A DNA stretch of 64,000 nt from Protopterus annectens (lineage: Eukaryota; Chordata; Ceratodontiformes; Protopteridae), in the NCBI RefSeq assembly GCF_019279795.1, contig NC_056731.1, positions 869,477,175 to 869,541,174 of the forward strand. Reading direction: 5' to 3'. The translations under genes and the position numbers were made by a program. Shown here piece by piece: positions 10,641 to 21,639 of the stretch. Within the stretch, counting starts at the first letter, position 1. Every line of letters begins with the position of its first letter. Below the pieces are notes generated by a model. It had not been told where the DNA came from, did no database searches, and saw only the letters and a program-made list of their open reading frames with translations.

Positions 10641-12290
10641 TTAGTAATGGATACCAGCGCTGTCTTGGCCAGTCTGGAGCTATCAAAATGCCTTTCGGTT
10701 GTTCTGCTTTGATCTTCAGTAACACCTTGGTCATTAATGGTAGAGGTGGGAATGCATAGATTGTTAGAGAGTTCCAGCTGAAGGAGAGAGCATCCATTTT
10801 CCAGGCTTGAGGATGGTGTCCTCTAGCAGAACTTCTTCAGATGATGATTGAGGTGTGAGGCAAAGAGGTCTATGTCCGGCCTCCCCCATGCATGAGTTAT
10901 TTGTGAAAAAATGTCTGGATGCAACATCCATTCGTGCGGATCCAAGATGTTTCTGCTTAGACTGTCCGCCAGAACATTGTCCTTGCCTGGAACAAACTTG
11001 GATTGCAACTGTATGTTCAGTTTCTGGGGCTTTTCCCAAAGAGTCATTGTTAACCTGCAGAGGGAGTAAGAATGAGTGCCTCCCTGTTTGCTTATGTACC
11101 ACATAACAGTGGTGTTGTCTGTCTTTATTAGCAGTTGACCTTGCTGAAGCAATTTTCTGAAGGCCTCGATTGCATGAATCACTGCCAACATCTCTTTTTG
11201 ACTGATGTGTAGATGCACTTCCCGGGGTGCCCATTGCCCTTGAATGCATCTGCCCTCCACGTGCGCCCCCCATCCATGATCTGAGGCGTCTGTTGTAATG
11301 GTTTGGCTTGTTTGAGGTTTGTTGAAAGACATGCCTTTGTTTAGCTGGCTTGCTTGTGCCCACCACAAAAACATGGAATGAGTGGAATAATTGCTTCTAA
11401 GTTGTGGCTGTGTTGAGACCATAAACTTTTTAGGTACCATTGTATTTTTCTCATGAGTAGTCTTGCCAGTGGAATCAGAAGAATGCAAAATGCCATGAAA
11501 CCCAGGGCCGGCAGGATTTTCCTTGCAGTCATCTGGGTGTTGCTGTCCGCTTGTATAAGGCAGTCGTCCAGGTAAGGGTATATTTGTATCCCCTGGAGTC
11601 TGCAGTGCGCAATTACTGATGCCAGGCATTTCGTGAATACTCTGGGCGCAGTAGATAAGTTAAAAGGCAATGCTGAGAATTGATAATGCTCTGACCCTGC
11701 AAGAAATCTGAGGTATCTTCTGCAACTGTGTGATTGGGACATGCAGGTATGCCTCCTTGAGGTCCAGAGTAACCAGCCAAGACCCCTTGCCCAGCATGGG
11801 AAGAAGTTGCTGTAACGTCAGCATTTTGAATTTTGGCACAATGAGAAAAGTGTTTAGAGTGGACAAGTCCAGTATAGGTCTCCATTGCTTTTCTTTTCTT
11901 GGAACAAGGAACAGTCTCGAGTAGAATCCCTGGCCTTGTTCCTGAGGAGGAACCTTTTCTATTGCTTTGATTTGTAGCAGCTTTGAAACCTGTATGAGTG
12001 CCTCTGCCCTTTGATTTTGTGGCAGGTTTGGCATGCCTTGTCTTGTTGGTAAGGTATGGAAGTGGAACCTGTAACCTTTGTCTATTATGTCCAGAATCCA
12101 TTTGTCCTTTGTTAAAACGTGCCAATTTTTTGAAAATAAAGATAATTTTCCGCCTAAAGGTGCTTCTCTTTGAGCCTTGGTCAGCGGTGTCAAAGTCAAG
12201 TCATTGTGATTGTCCCTGTGGAGCAGTAGAAGTCCCTGCGCCACTTCTCTGATTAGTCGTTGCCATTGGCGGCCCCTGTAGGAGCCTCGG
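10516..12290 (-). pseudogene. A3 reverse transcriptase / RNase H
   Basis: Fingers and motif A (LDLKEAYLHVPI) lie in 12448-11660. A frameshift near 11735 moves motif B (LPFNLSTAPRVF, with the usual glycine changed to asparagine) and motif C (YLDDCLI) into 11742-11341. After YLDDCLIQADS about 56 codons present in A5 are missing. RNase H in 11629-10823 retains TTDASDHGWGAH, QKEMLAV, KTDNTTVMWY and LADSLSRN. The ORF ends with ILIAPDWPRQRWYPLL near 10620. Confidence 0.8.
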
Positions 12291-12299
12291 TATTGCCCT

Positions 12300-14018
12300 C
12301 TACCTCGAGCACGCCTGTTTTTTTCCCCTTTGGAACTTGTCAGTGTCTGGAAAGGACCAATTCTTCGAAGGCCAATTCCTGTTGAACCTTGGTGGCTGAA
12401 CCTGGAGGAAATCTTTGACTGTTTGTACTGATTTAGCCTTTTCCTCAATTGATTTCAACACATCCTGAGCATTAGCACCAAATAGCTTGTGTTTTTCCAG
12501 AGGTGCATCTAGAAGCTTTACTTTAACATGATCTGGCAATGCCTGTTCTTTCAACCAAGCATGTCTACGTATGACAGCCCCTGTCATAGCTGTCCTACAT
12601 GAAGCTTCCAATGCATCATAACCACACTGAAGAAAATGATTGCTAACCTGTTGAGTATTATGAACCAAATCCCGCAAGGCCTTTCTATCTAAAGGCTCAG
12701 GAGAGGCTAACTTTTTCTGCAAATCATCCATCAAGAAATCCTGATACTGAAACATATGAAAATGACAGTTAAGCGCCCTCATGGCAAGGGTGGCTGAAGT
12801 ATAAACTTTTTTGCCCCACCTCTCCAGGGACCTAGATTCCCTGTCTGCGGGCAAAGGATTTTTGGCCGTGGAAGTGGCCACTCCTTTGGGCCTCTGGGAA
12901 ATAGTTTCTAGATCAACAGAGTGGGCCTTAAAGAGATGTTTATGAGTTTCAGGAACCCTGTAATATCGGTCTGGCTTGACAGGAGCAGGAGGGAGAGAAT
13001 CAGGAGAAGCACTCGAGTCTGAGTACACATCATCCAATACATCTAACACAGGTGGAATAGCTAAAGGCCTGTGCTGGGGTAACTTAGGAAAGTACGAAGC
13101 CTCTTCCTGGAGTCGTAGAAATCCTGGCCCTGCCACTGAAAATGCTCTCTCATGGAGTGGAGAATTTCCCCGAAAGAAATATCCACAGGAGGAGGGGCAG
13201 AGGGAATAGATTCATCAGCATCAGAATCCTCGTAGGCCTGGAAGGATTCTTCCTGGGAATCTGAATGACCTGAGTCGCCAGAGGCTTCATCTGAGGAAAA
13301 GGTATCTGTCTGCTCAACCCTAGGCCTTTTGTCTGCAGGCGGCTGAGAACCCCTGTCTGGATGAGCCTGAGAGCCTTGGATTAATGAAATAAGATATGCA
13401 GCTGAAGTCATGACCTGTTTATCAGAGGTGGGACCCTGAGAAAAAGATTTAGGAGGGTGAGACTTAGCCTGGCTGGCAGCCTTAGCACGTGTGTAGGCCT
13501 TGATGGACCTAAACACCAAAGGCCTAGCTGCCCCACGTGCAGGAGTAACTTTGTCCACCGGTATGGTGTCAGGCAAAACTTGGGTTTCGGTTTCAGGAGG
13601 GAAATCAACAACCGGCACCGGGGTAGCCTCCGGGACCGAAGTGTGCGGTAAAGTGGTGTCGTTGGTCTGGAGCGGTAGAATTACCACCTCCGAGGAGACC
13701 GATGCACTCACGGTAGGTTTTGGCGTGGTGTCGGTGGAAGTCGCGGGCCGAGAATGTCGGTCCCGGTCCTTCCGTTTTTTGGAGATGTGTTGTCGGTTGT
13801 TCCGACGGCATGATATAGGAGAAATTTTCCCCAAAAAAGTCTTCAGCAAATTCTGCCCGGCGCCTGAGTGTGCGCTTATTGAAGCAAGTACAGGCAGCAC
13901 AGGCCGAGACGTCGTGGTCTGGGCCAAGGCAGGGAAGGCAGTAAGAATGGAAGTCCTTATGAGGTATTTGTTTACCACAAGACAAACAGTTATTAACTTT
14001 TGCAGTTTTATCTGACAT
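12300..14018 (-). pseudogene. A3 gag, three overlapping frames
   Basis: The preferred start is the ATG at 14018 (MSDKTAKV); the open frame extends 23 codons upstream but that stretch is not conserved. The zinc module reads CLSCGK, HSYCLPCLGPDH, CAAC. The frame changes near 13780 at an A6 run (sense strand) before the basic KKRKDRDRH segment, and again near 13100. The middle is Ser/Pro/Glu rich with an acidic DSDADESIPSA motif. The C-terminal domain (13136-12300) is long and well conserved, ending in a basic Arg/Lys tail. No enzymatic motif is seen, as expected for Gag. Confidence 0.8.
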
Positions 14019-14084
14019 CGGCTGAGGCATGAAAAGGTTCCCCAACAGGGTACTTAGCTTTTTGATGACTTCAGTAACTGAAAA

Positions 14085-14314
14085 CACAGGAGCTGACCGA
14101 CCCCCACTTGCGAACTGCTTCGGGCACCACGCAGCAAGAAAGACTGAAGATGGCGTTGACTGATGCTTTTATACCCCAGTCGCTCTGACGTCGGGGAAGA
14201 GGCGACATCAGCCGACGCCGGACCCAGACTTTGGAATCCGGCCGACCGAAGGGCTGCCTGAGGCAGGACAACCCCCATATGTAAGGACTGCAGTTGCATT
14301 CTTGAAGGACATCT
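14085..14314 (-). promoter_or_regulatory. A3 5' ITR and gag promoter
   Basis: On the minus strand a CRE-like GACGTCA lies near 14192-14186, followed by GGGGTATAAAAGCATCA (about 14177-14161), roughly 145 bases upstream of the gag ATG at 14018. The segment is an inverted copy of 9003-9190. It is inferred to be the main sense promoter of the element. Confidence 0.65.
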
Positions 14315-15965
14315 GGAAAGGACCAGGTTTTAGTTGGCCAGTGCCTACTAAATCGTGGAGGTTGCACTTGTAAGAAATCTTTCACAGTTGGCATAGATTT
14401 AGCTTTATCTTCCATATTTTTTAAAACTTCTTCAGACTTGTTACAAAAGAGACCGTCCCGTTGTAAAGGAGCATCCAGAATTTTGCTTTAACATGATTAG
14501 GCAGAGATTGCCCTTTGAGCCAAGCATGCCTTCTTAGCACAGACCCAGTTACAGCAACTCTGCAAGAGGCCTCCAAAGAATCAAAACCACATTGCAAAGT
14601 ATGTTTTCAAACTTGTTCAGCTGAATGCAACAGATCCTGTACATCCTTATTTTCCACATAGTCAGAAATCAACATTTTCTGTTTAAGTAGTCCCATGATA
14701 TGCTGCTGATATTTTAGCATATGGAATTGACAGTTTAAAGCCCTGATTGCCAAGGTTGCAGAAGTGTAGACCTTCTTACCCCATCTATCCAGCGCCCTGG
14801 AATCTCTATCAGAAGGGGTAGGATTTTTAGCAGTAGAAGTCTTAATGCCCCTGGGGCCCTGAGAAACTGTTTCAGGATCCGCAACAGGATTTTTGAAAAG
14901 GAATTTGTGGGAGTCAGGAATCCTGTAGTATCTGTCTGGCTTACAAGGAGCCGGGGGCAGAGAATCAGGAGCCATACTAGATTCTGAAAACACATCAACA
15001 ATGTCTAGAACAGGAGGTACAGTCAAAGGCCTATGCTGAGGAAGAAGAAAATCTCTAAGCCTCTTTTTAGATTCAGAAAAATCCTGACTTTCCCAGTGGA
15101 AGTGTTCCCTTAAGGTATGTAAAGTTTCCCCAAAAGAAAAATCCTCAGGGGGAGAAGCAGAAGGAATGGAATCCCCTGCATTAGAGTCCTCATAAGTAAG
15201 TATAGACAATTCCTGCTCATTAGAAGAGTCAGAAGAAATAGAATCCTTTTCAGAAGATTCATAGTCAATTTCTTGCCTAGGCGTCTTGGGGGGGGGGGGG
15301 GTTGTCCACCCCTGATTAGAGTAATTAAATCTTCAGCCATTTTGATCATTTGTTTTTTAGGCATAGGGGCCTGCACATGTGGCCTAGCCGTCGGTTTTTT
15401 AGACATAGTTTGAAATTTTGGCATTAATATTGAAGATGACATTGGTTTAATATACAAATCTGAAGGCCTGAATACACCCTCAGAAGCCGGTGCCTGCACA
15501 GCGGCTCCGGACCCATCCAAGGAAGAGACATCCGCAGGTTCCATAATTGAAGCATCTCTCGGCATACCGGACTCCGAATGGGTCTCAGTAGATATCTGCG
15601 AATCAGAAGTAGTGGGTATCAGGGGCTGCGAAAGTGCCTCATTGAGTACCGGAGAACTGGCGACTGACTTAGAAGTGTCGTCTGCAGTTTTGGACCTCAA
15701 CAGCCTGTCTCAGTCTTTCTTTGCGTTTTTTAGGTATTCCGGTAGTCGGATTACTAACCGTCATTTCTGGATAATTAAACCGTGAGCCAAAATATTTAGA
15801 AGTAAAAATGTACAGACGATGGATAGTGCATTGATTAAATAAAGCACAGAACAGACAGCAAGGTATGTTGTGGTAAGGGCCTAGGCAAGGAATACAGTGT
15901 AAATGAAAATCCTTATGAAGTATTTGCTTCCCACAAGTAATGCAATTATTAACTTTTACTGACAT
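14315..15965 (-). pseudogene. A2 gag, main part (right of A3)
   Basis: The start is the ATG at 15965 (MSVKVNN). The zinc module is CITCGK, HLHCIPCLGPYH, CLFC. A frameshift near 15705 follows the KKRKERLRQ segment. The acidic YEDSNAGDSIPSASPPEDFSFGE block (read across about 15200-15110) and the helical VYTSATLAIRALNCQFH block (about 14770) are shared with all A copies. A C12 run on the sense strand near 15290-15301 disrupts the frame. Coding continues left of A3 at 8956. Confidence 0.8.
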
Positions 15966-16019
15966 CGGTAAGGAGCAAGAAAAGGTTTCCCCAACAGGGT
16001 ACTTAGCTTTTTAGTTGAA

Positions 16020-16271
16020 GACTTCGGATCTGAAACTCGAAAACTAAAATTTCAGGAGTCGGCCGGCACTTGCAAACTGCTTTTGCATCGGGCACCGCGC
16101 GGCAAGAAAGACAGACGTAACACCATCAGCTGCATGTTTGATACCCCTCATGAAAGAAGGGAAAGCAACCGACGCAGGACCCAAGACTTTGTTAATCAGG
16201 TAGACTGAGGGCAACCTGCCAGCAGATTACCCAAATGTAATGACTGCAACAGTAAAACACTAAGAACATCT
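16020..16271 (-). repeat. A2 5' inverted terminal repeat
   Basis: This is an inverted copy of 5600-5810. On the minus strand a GGGGTATCAAACATG sequence stands at the TATA position and the CRE-like core has been lost. It ends in GAACATCT at 16271, where B1 sequence resumes. Confidence 0.75.
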
Positions 16272-17133
16272 GGGTCCAGTATAGAGGGCTCCAGTTGAAG
16301 GTAATGAAACTGAAACCATATCTGACGAGGCCAGTAAGGAGCAATGATGTCGAGTTTGCAACCCAACGATTTTGCTTTCTGAATTACCTTTGGAATGAGA
16401 TGGAAGGGTGGAAAAGCATATAGTAGTCCTGGAGGCCAATCGTGAACAAGTGCATCCCTGGGTGACTGTCCCAGAGGGGGGAACTAGGGTGAAGTAGCTG
16501 CTGCATTTGTTTAGGGGAGTGGCAAAAAGACTGCAGCATGGATGACCCCATTTGTGGAAAATCATGTCTGCAACTTCTTGCTTCAGGGACCAATCATGGG
16601 ACATGAGGATAGCCCTGCTGAGCCTGTCCACTATCACGTTGGATTTTCCGGGAATGTGCTTTGCAATCAGAAAATGTTGGGAAGACATCGCCCATTGCCA
16701 TATTTGAAGTGCCTCCCGACACAAGGGGTAAGATCTGGTTCTGCTCTGCTTGCTGATGTACCATACCACTGACCTTGTATGTCTGGATTGCAATGGTCCC
16801 TGTAAGTAGAGAGTTGAAGTGCTTGCAATGCCAGAAGCACCACTCTCATCTCTAGAACACTGATGTGCAAATGGTTCTCGTGAGGTTTCCACATTCCTTG
16901 GACAGTCCGTCCCAGACAATGCCCCCCACCCCAATCTGGGAAGCATCCGTAGTCACTGTGGCTATGGGTCTAGAAAGGGTCTGCCCAGTCACCTAGGGGG
17001 AGACCAGCCACCACATAGGTCTTTTTTTGCAAGATTCCGTGATCAAGATCATGTGTGACATTGGCAATATCTGGAAAGACCACTGAGCGAAAAGAAGCCA
17101 CTGTAGAATCCGTGGGTGGAAGCATGCTAAAGG
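16272..17133 (-). pseudogene. B1 RNase H and start of recombinase overlap
   Basis: The RNase H glutamate block reads VLEMRVVLLALQ and the following block reads KHIPGKSNVIVDRLSRA, then KQEVADMIFHKWG, matching B2 and B3. Frames switch near 16800. The IILIA-type end of the ORF and the overlapping recombinase N-terminus begin at 16272, immediately after A2. The 17133 edge is the A4 insertion point. Confidence 0.75.
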
Positions 17134-17600
17134 AAAGTACAGTTGTGTACACTTGCCATAAATGTAGATGTTCAAGTGTATTCACTGTTGCAGTCATTAC
17201 ATTTGGGTTATCTGCTTGCAGGCAGCCCTCAGTCGGCCTGATTAATAAAGTCTTGGGTCCTGTGTCAGTTGTGTCCCTTCTTCCAGGACGTACGGTCATC
17301 AGGGGTATAAAACATGCAGCCAACGCCATTACATCAGTTTTTCTTGCCCCAGATGTCAAGTGCCCCCCTAATGGGAAGCAATTAAATATACAAGTACAAA
17401 GATACATCTCAAACAAAAAAGCAAATACACCAAAAAGGCTTTTAAGCATAGTAAAGGAAAGTACAGGAATAGCCAAAAGAAGTTAGGGGGTTGGAGAGAG
17501 GGTAACCAGGACTGCAATAGTGAATACACTCTAACATCTACATTTATGGTAAGTGTACACAACTGTACTATGTTCTTCATGTTTCACTGCTGCAGTCATT
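17134..17600 (-). repeat. A4 3' terminal complex: ITR, spacer, ICR
   Basis: The arm CCATAAATGTAGATGTTCAA (17157-17176) is repeated inverted at 17533-17550. The ITR copy contains GTATAAAAC on the plus strand near 17305. The ICR junction is near 17569, joining ACAACTGTACT to ATGTTCTTCATGTTTCACTG. Confidence 0.85.
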
Positions 17601-17642
17601 ATATTTGGGTAGATTCCCAAAGCTATGTTTGGGAGGAGGAAT

Positions 17643-18423
17643 TTAGATAGCATTAGGGCCAGCTATAACGCCCTGCAAGACTGCAGTGGCAAAGCCAGCT
17701 CTGGATTTAGAGAAAATTGGCAAATGATAATGCTTGGTGAAAGTATGTACAGAACTCCAGGTAGCAGCTTCTAGGATGTCCCTGGTAGGGAGCCTCTGAG
17801 AAAGACTGTAGAGGTAAGATGCAGCCCTGGTGGAGTGAGGTCTGATCCCCAGGGGGATAGGTTTTCCATGGTGCTTATAGCAGAAATGAATGCAATGCTT
17901 ATCCATTTAGAAATGGTTTGCTTTGAAATACCCTTCCCCTCTGCCCCTGCAGTAAATGCCACCAGCAGGTGTTCAGATTTCCTTCGAGGTTTAGTCATGT
18001 CCAAGTAGAATCCAAGTTGTCTGTGCACATCTAAGGAATGCAGTATCCATTCCCCTTTATTCTGTGGATTGGGAAAGAAGGCTGGCAAATGAAAGGGCTG
18101 CAGTGACTGCTAAAAGGAAAGCTGTTTTCCAAGAAAGAAATTAAGTCTTCAGTAGCAGCTGGCTCGAAAGGAGGTAGAGTGAGTTTCTCCAAGACAAAGT
18201 TAAGGTTCCAGGCTGGGATTGGAGCTCTCCTGGGTGGTCTCAAATTTTTGGGTCCTCTGAGGAACTGCTTGAGCAGTGGATGAGAGAAGAGGGGAGGTTC
18301 TGTGTTATAATGAGCTGAAATGGCTGAGGCATGGATTTTAATGGAGGAAAAAGACAGGCCCTTGTGCAGCATCTCAGTTAAGTATTGTAAAATCTGAGGT
18401 AAACTGGGCGCTGCTGTGCTCAT
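17643..18423 (-). pseudogene. A4 tyrosine recombinase, internally deleted
   Basis: The C-terminal catalytic segment (17906-17643) keeps HSTRA, ATWSSVHTF and KHYH with the tyrosine. The N-terminal half (18423-18031) keeps SSIKIHASAISAHYN and the FEPAAT block. About 130 bases holding the first catalytic arginine block (SARRISELQALM in A2) are deleted near 18095. At 18424 the gene abuts RNase H directly: about 550 bases of RNase H end and recombinase start are missing. Confidence 0.8.
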
Positions 18424-18426
18424 CCC

Positions 18427-18828
18427 TTAAGCTTGTAGGTGCACCTGGTAGCTCAAGGCTGTGTTCCACAATGCCATGGCTAGTCTGCAGAGGGGGTAAG
18501 AATGTATACCCCCCTGCTTGTTTATGTACCACATAACAGTGGTGTTGTCAGTCTTTACCATTAGTTGTCCTGGAAGAATGTGGTCCTTGAAGGCTGTCAG
18601 AGTATTCTGTACAGCTAACATTTCTTTTTGATTGATATGCAGGTGCATTTGACTTGGGTTCCATTTGCCCTGAATGCACTTCCCTGCCAGGTGAGCCCCC
18701 AATGCATAGTCTGATGCGTCTGTGAGGGTTTGGGTGGCAGGGGGTGGTGTAAAAGGTAGTCCCTTGTTTTGGTGGCAGGTCTTTGCCTACCAAAGGAACT
18801 CTACGCATAGGCAAGGTATGATAGGAAA
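18427..18828 (-). pseudogene. A4 RNase H fragment
   Basis: Frame 18702-18427 carries NQKEMLAV, VKTDNTTVMWYINKQGG and CRLAMALWN. The first aspartate block is split by a small deletion near 18720. The segment ends at the B2 insertion; the upstream RT part resumes at 31194. Confidence 0.8.
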
Positions 18829-19245
18829 AAGAAGTTATGTACTCACCATAACATTCCATGTGAGTTGTTCCATCTCGCCTTCATTCTTCACTGATGGGTT
18901 CGGAGCCAATCCTCAGGTCCGACCGGACCGACTAGCAAGCTCAAAGTTTTCCAGTTGCTCGAGACCCAACCCCTTATCCTACAATGCACTGCTGGAATTA
19001 CCTCCAATCTTGTTTGCTGCGTACCATATAGAGACACAGTAATTATTCTGCCTAGGAATGAAGACACATTGAGAGACAAGGATGAAGACAGCCTCCAGGT
19101 CAACTGGAAGCCAGGAGGGGAAAGGAGGGAGGGACGTGAGAATGAAGGCGAGATGGAACAACTCACATGGAACGTTACGGTGAGTGCATAACTTCTTTAT
19201 GTGAAGTTGTTCAATCTCACCGTTCATTCTTCACCGATGGGTAGC
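18829..19245 (-). repeat. B2 3' terminal complex: ITR, spacer, ICR
   Basis: The outer arm (18831-18875) is repeated inverted at 19150-19197. The terminal repeat is an inverted copy of 31010-31190. The ICR junction near 19197 reads TGCATAACTTCTT then TATGTGAAGTTGTTCAATC, the complements of the two ends abutted. Confidence 0.85.
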
Positions 19246-19315
19246 ATCCCTAGCACCCTAATCTTGGGTGGCTCACGGAAGTACACTCTTCAGAACCGTG
19301 GAACAAAATGAAGCC

Positions 19316-20563
19316 CTATCCCTTGGAGGCCTTATCGACTTTGCAGTGAGTTATAAAAGTGCGAGGTTGAGACCATGTGGCTGCTGCACAGATGTTGTCC
19401 AAAGGTAATTTGGCTTGAAAGGTGGAAGAGGTAGAAACTGCTCTGGTTGAATGAGCCTTCACCTTATGAGACAAGGGCATGTTATGACAAGAATAGGTGT
19501 TAAGTGATACAATCTGACAGCCACTTAGACAAATTTGTTTTGGCGACAGGTTTACCTTTCTTGGCCTCAGAAAAAGACACAAAAAGCTTATCTGACTTCC
19601 TTATGTCTTTTGTCCTGTCTAAATAAAATCTAAGTTGTCTGTGGACATAGAGTTTGTGCAACATATATTCCAATTTGTTGGTGTGATTAGGGAATAAAAC
19701 AGGCAACTCAATAACTTGATTGAAGTTAATCTCTGAACATACTTTAGGCAAAAAGGATGGATTTGTCCTGAGAGATACTCTGTCAGCATGAAAGACCATA
19801 TAAGGAGGCTTGATGGATAGGGCTTGGAGCTCTGCCACTCTGCGGGCTGAAGTGATGGCTACTAGGAAGACAGTTTTCCACGACAGAAATTTTAGTGCAC
19901 AAGATGCAGGCTCAAAAGGAGGAAGAATGATGCGAGAACATAAAATTCAAATTCCAGGGAGAATAAGGAGTCTTCACTGGAGGCCTCATGTGAAAGGAAC
20001 CTTTTAGAAAAGCTTTCGACAATTGGTGAGAAATAATATTCAATCCATCGATCCCTACATGGAAATACAATATAGCAGCTAGTTGTACCCGCACCGTAGC
20101 AGCCGCTATTCCTTTGCTGAAAATTTGTCAAGAATTGTAAAACAGAAGATGATGGCGCTTGGTAAGGGTCAATATTACGAGAGGATGCCCAAATGAAGAA
20201 TCTCTTCCACTTACTACGATACCATTTTCTAGTGGAAGGCTTATGGGAAGCAAACAAAATTTGACTAGTGTCATGGGAAAGATTATAAAGCCTGCCTATG
20301 CGGGGAATTGGAGCAGCCAAGCGATTGGCTTCGGTGTCTGCAATGATGGATGAAGATCCCCTGACGGATGTGTCAATAAGTCCGGAACTGGGTCCAGAAT
20401 CCATGGGTCTTCCAGAATGTGATGGTAAAGAAACAGAAACCAAATCTGCCGAGGCCAATGAGAGGCTATAAGGATGATTGTCCGTCCCAGCGACTTTGCT
20501 TTCTGTAAAAATCTGGGTATCAGAGGAATTTGGGGAAATGCGTAAAGGAGACTCGGCAGCCAA
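19316..20563 (-). pseudogene. B2 tyrosine recombinase, catalytic Tyr changed to Cys
   Basis: The start region (from 20563) overlaps the RNase H frame by about 270 bases. KPSTRKWYRSKWKRF marks the core-binding domain, and a VAELQALS block preceded by an arginine (about 19840) marks the first catalytic arginine. The HSTRAVST box is intact near 19455. The expected tyrosine in the FIHHYKLD motif of B3 is cysteine here (FITHCKVD, near 19345). At least two frameshifts (near 20090 and 19510) also break the gene. Confidence 0.8.
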
Positions 20564-21210
20564 TCGTGGACAAGAGCATCCCTCGGGGACTGACCGGGTG
20601 GGGGAATCCGGGCAAAATAGCTAATGAATTTGTTGTTGATATGACTGGCAAACAGGTTGCAGGAAGGCTGGCCCCATTTGCGGAAAATCCTGTCTGCAAT
20701 CTCTTGTTTGAGGGACCATTCGTGGGGAAATAAAATTGCCTTGCTCAGTTTGTCCGCTATGGCATAGGAATTGTCCGGGATGTGCATTGCTAACAGAAAG
20801 AGCTGAGATGACACTGCCGACTGCCATACTCTGAGGGCTTCTCGGCAAAGGGTGTAAGACTTGGTCCCGCCTTGCTTGTTCAGGTACCTGACCACTGACA
20901 TGTCTGTCTGTAGTGCAATTGTCCCTAGAGGAAGAGAGTCCTGAAAGTATTGCAATGCTAGAAGTACTGCTCTCATCTCCAGGACACTGACATGCAGATG
21001 TGATCTTTGGATATGTCCATGTGCCTTGTGCAGTCTTTCCCTGAAAATGCCCCCCCACCCTATCAGGGAAGCATCTGTGGTCACAGTGGCAACTGGTGGG
21101 GGTAGCATGAAGGGATGTCCTATTGTGACATGAAGAGACGTCAACCACCACTGAAGACCCTTCTTGCACGAATTGCTTATCAGGATAGTGTGATTCATTG
21201 GAAGTTCTGG
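20296..21210 (-). CDS. B2 RNase H region, open
   Basis: This stretch of about 300 codons stays open. It carries the first aspartate (VTTDASLIGWGG), the glutamate (SVLEMRAVLLAL), a third acidic position in LQTDMSVVRYLNKQGG and the ADKLSKA block. The C-terminal FRKWGQPSCNLFASH and IILIASHWPRQIWF segments are typical of the DIRS RT/RNase H ORF end. The frame continues a few codons into the CR1 insertion at its N-terminal side, so the real protein is cut from its RT, which resumes at 27498. Confidence 0.8.
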   Translation of the reverse strand, partial: PELPMNHTILISNSCKKGLQWWLTSLHVTIGHPFMLPPPVATVTTDASLIGWGGIFRERLHKAHGHIQRSHLHVSVLEMRAVLLALQYFQDSLPLGTIALQTDMSVVRYLNKQGGTKSYTLCREALRVWQSAVSSQLFLLAMHIPDNSYAIADKLSKAILFPHEWSLKQEIADRIFRKWGQPSCNLFASHINNKFISYFARIPPPGQSPRDALVHDWLPSLLYAFPQIPLIPRFLQKAKSLGRTIILIASHWPRQIWFLFLYHHILEDPWILDPVPDLLTHPSGDLHPSLQTPKPIAWLLQFPA

Positions 21211-21639
21211 TCTTTGTCTTTGCACACAGTGCAAGCTGGAGCTGAGCTGAGCTGAACTGAGCTACAAAATATAAGTATCTTTTGAGTATTTTTACAGATT
21301 ACTGTTTTTATAATTTAATATATATAAAGCACTTTGTCTATTCAGAATCTTCACAAATCCTTATCTGTTTAAAAAATTTCATTTGACTCTGTAGTGCTTT
21401 TATTGGTGGCTTTGCAGTTGCCCGCCCCTACTGTGACACACCTCCCAATCTAGTGTCATTAGCTCATTCTTCTTAATACAGAGAGAACATTTGATAAGGC
21501 CTTCTGTTCCTCCTTTTTCCCTTTTCAAAAAGTAAAACAAAACTTTTTTTTTCTTTTTCGCCTGAACCTTCTTGTGTTCTGACTGTCCTTCTCAAACATA
21601 TTGGAAATATACAGTATATTTCAGAGCATTTGTTATAAC

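Larger units (their letters stand above)
8957..14314 (-). mobile_element. DIRS family A element A3, full length, inserted in A2 gag
   Basis: A3 is a complete 5.36-kb copy with both ends. The low end is AAAGTACAGTTTTGTACC and the high end is GGACATCT. It carries gag, RT/RNase H and recombinase in the normal order. Its terminal repeats still match closely, so it is probably one of the younger insertions; this fits its position inside A2. Damage includes gag frameshifts, an RT internal deletion of about 56 codons, and two TGA codons in the recombinase. Confidence 0.9.
5566..16271 (-). mobile_element. DIRS family A element A2, inserted in B1, split by A3
   Basis: A2 occupies 5566-8956 and 14315-16271. 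The two pieces join inside gag: bases before 8957 and after 14314 align as one continuous segment with A1 near 1600-1640. The ends show the family A pattern, AAAGTAGAATTG at the low end and GAACATCT at the high end. All genes are damaged. The element sits in the B1 recombinase gene. Confidence 0.85.
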
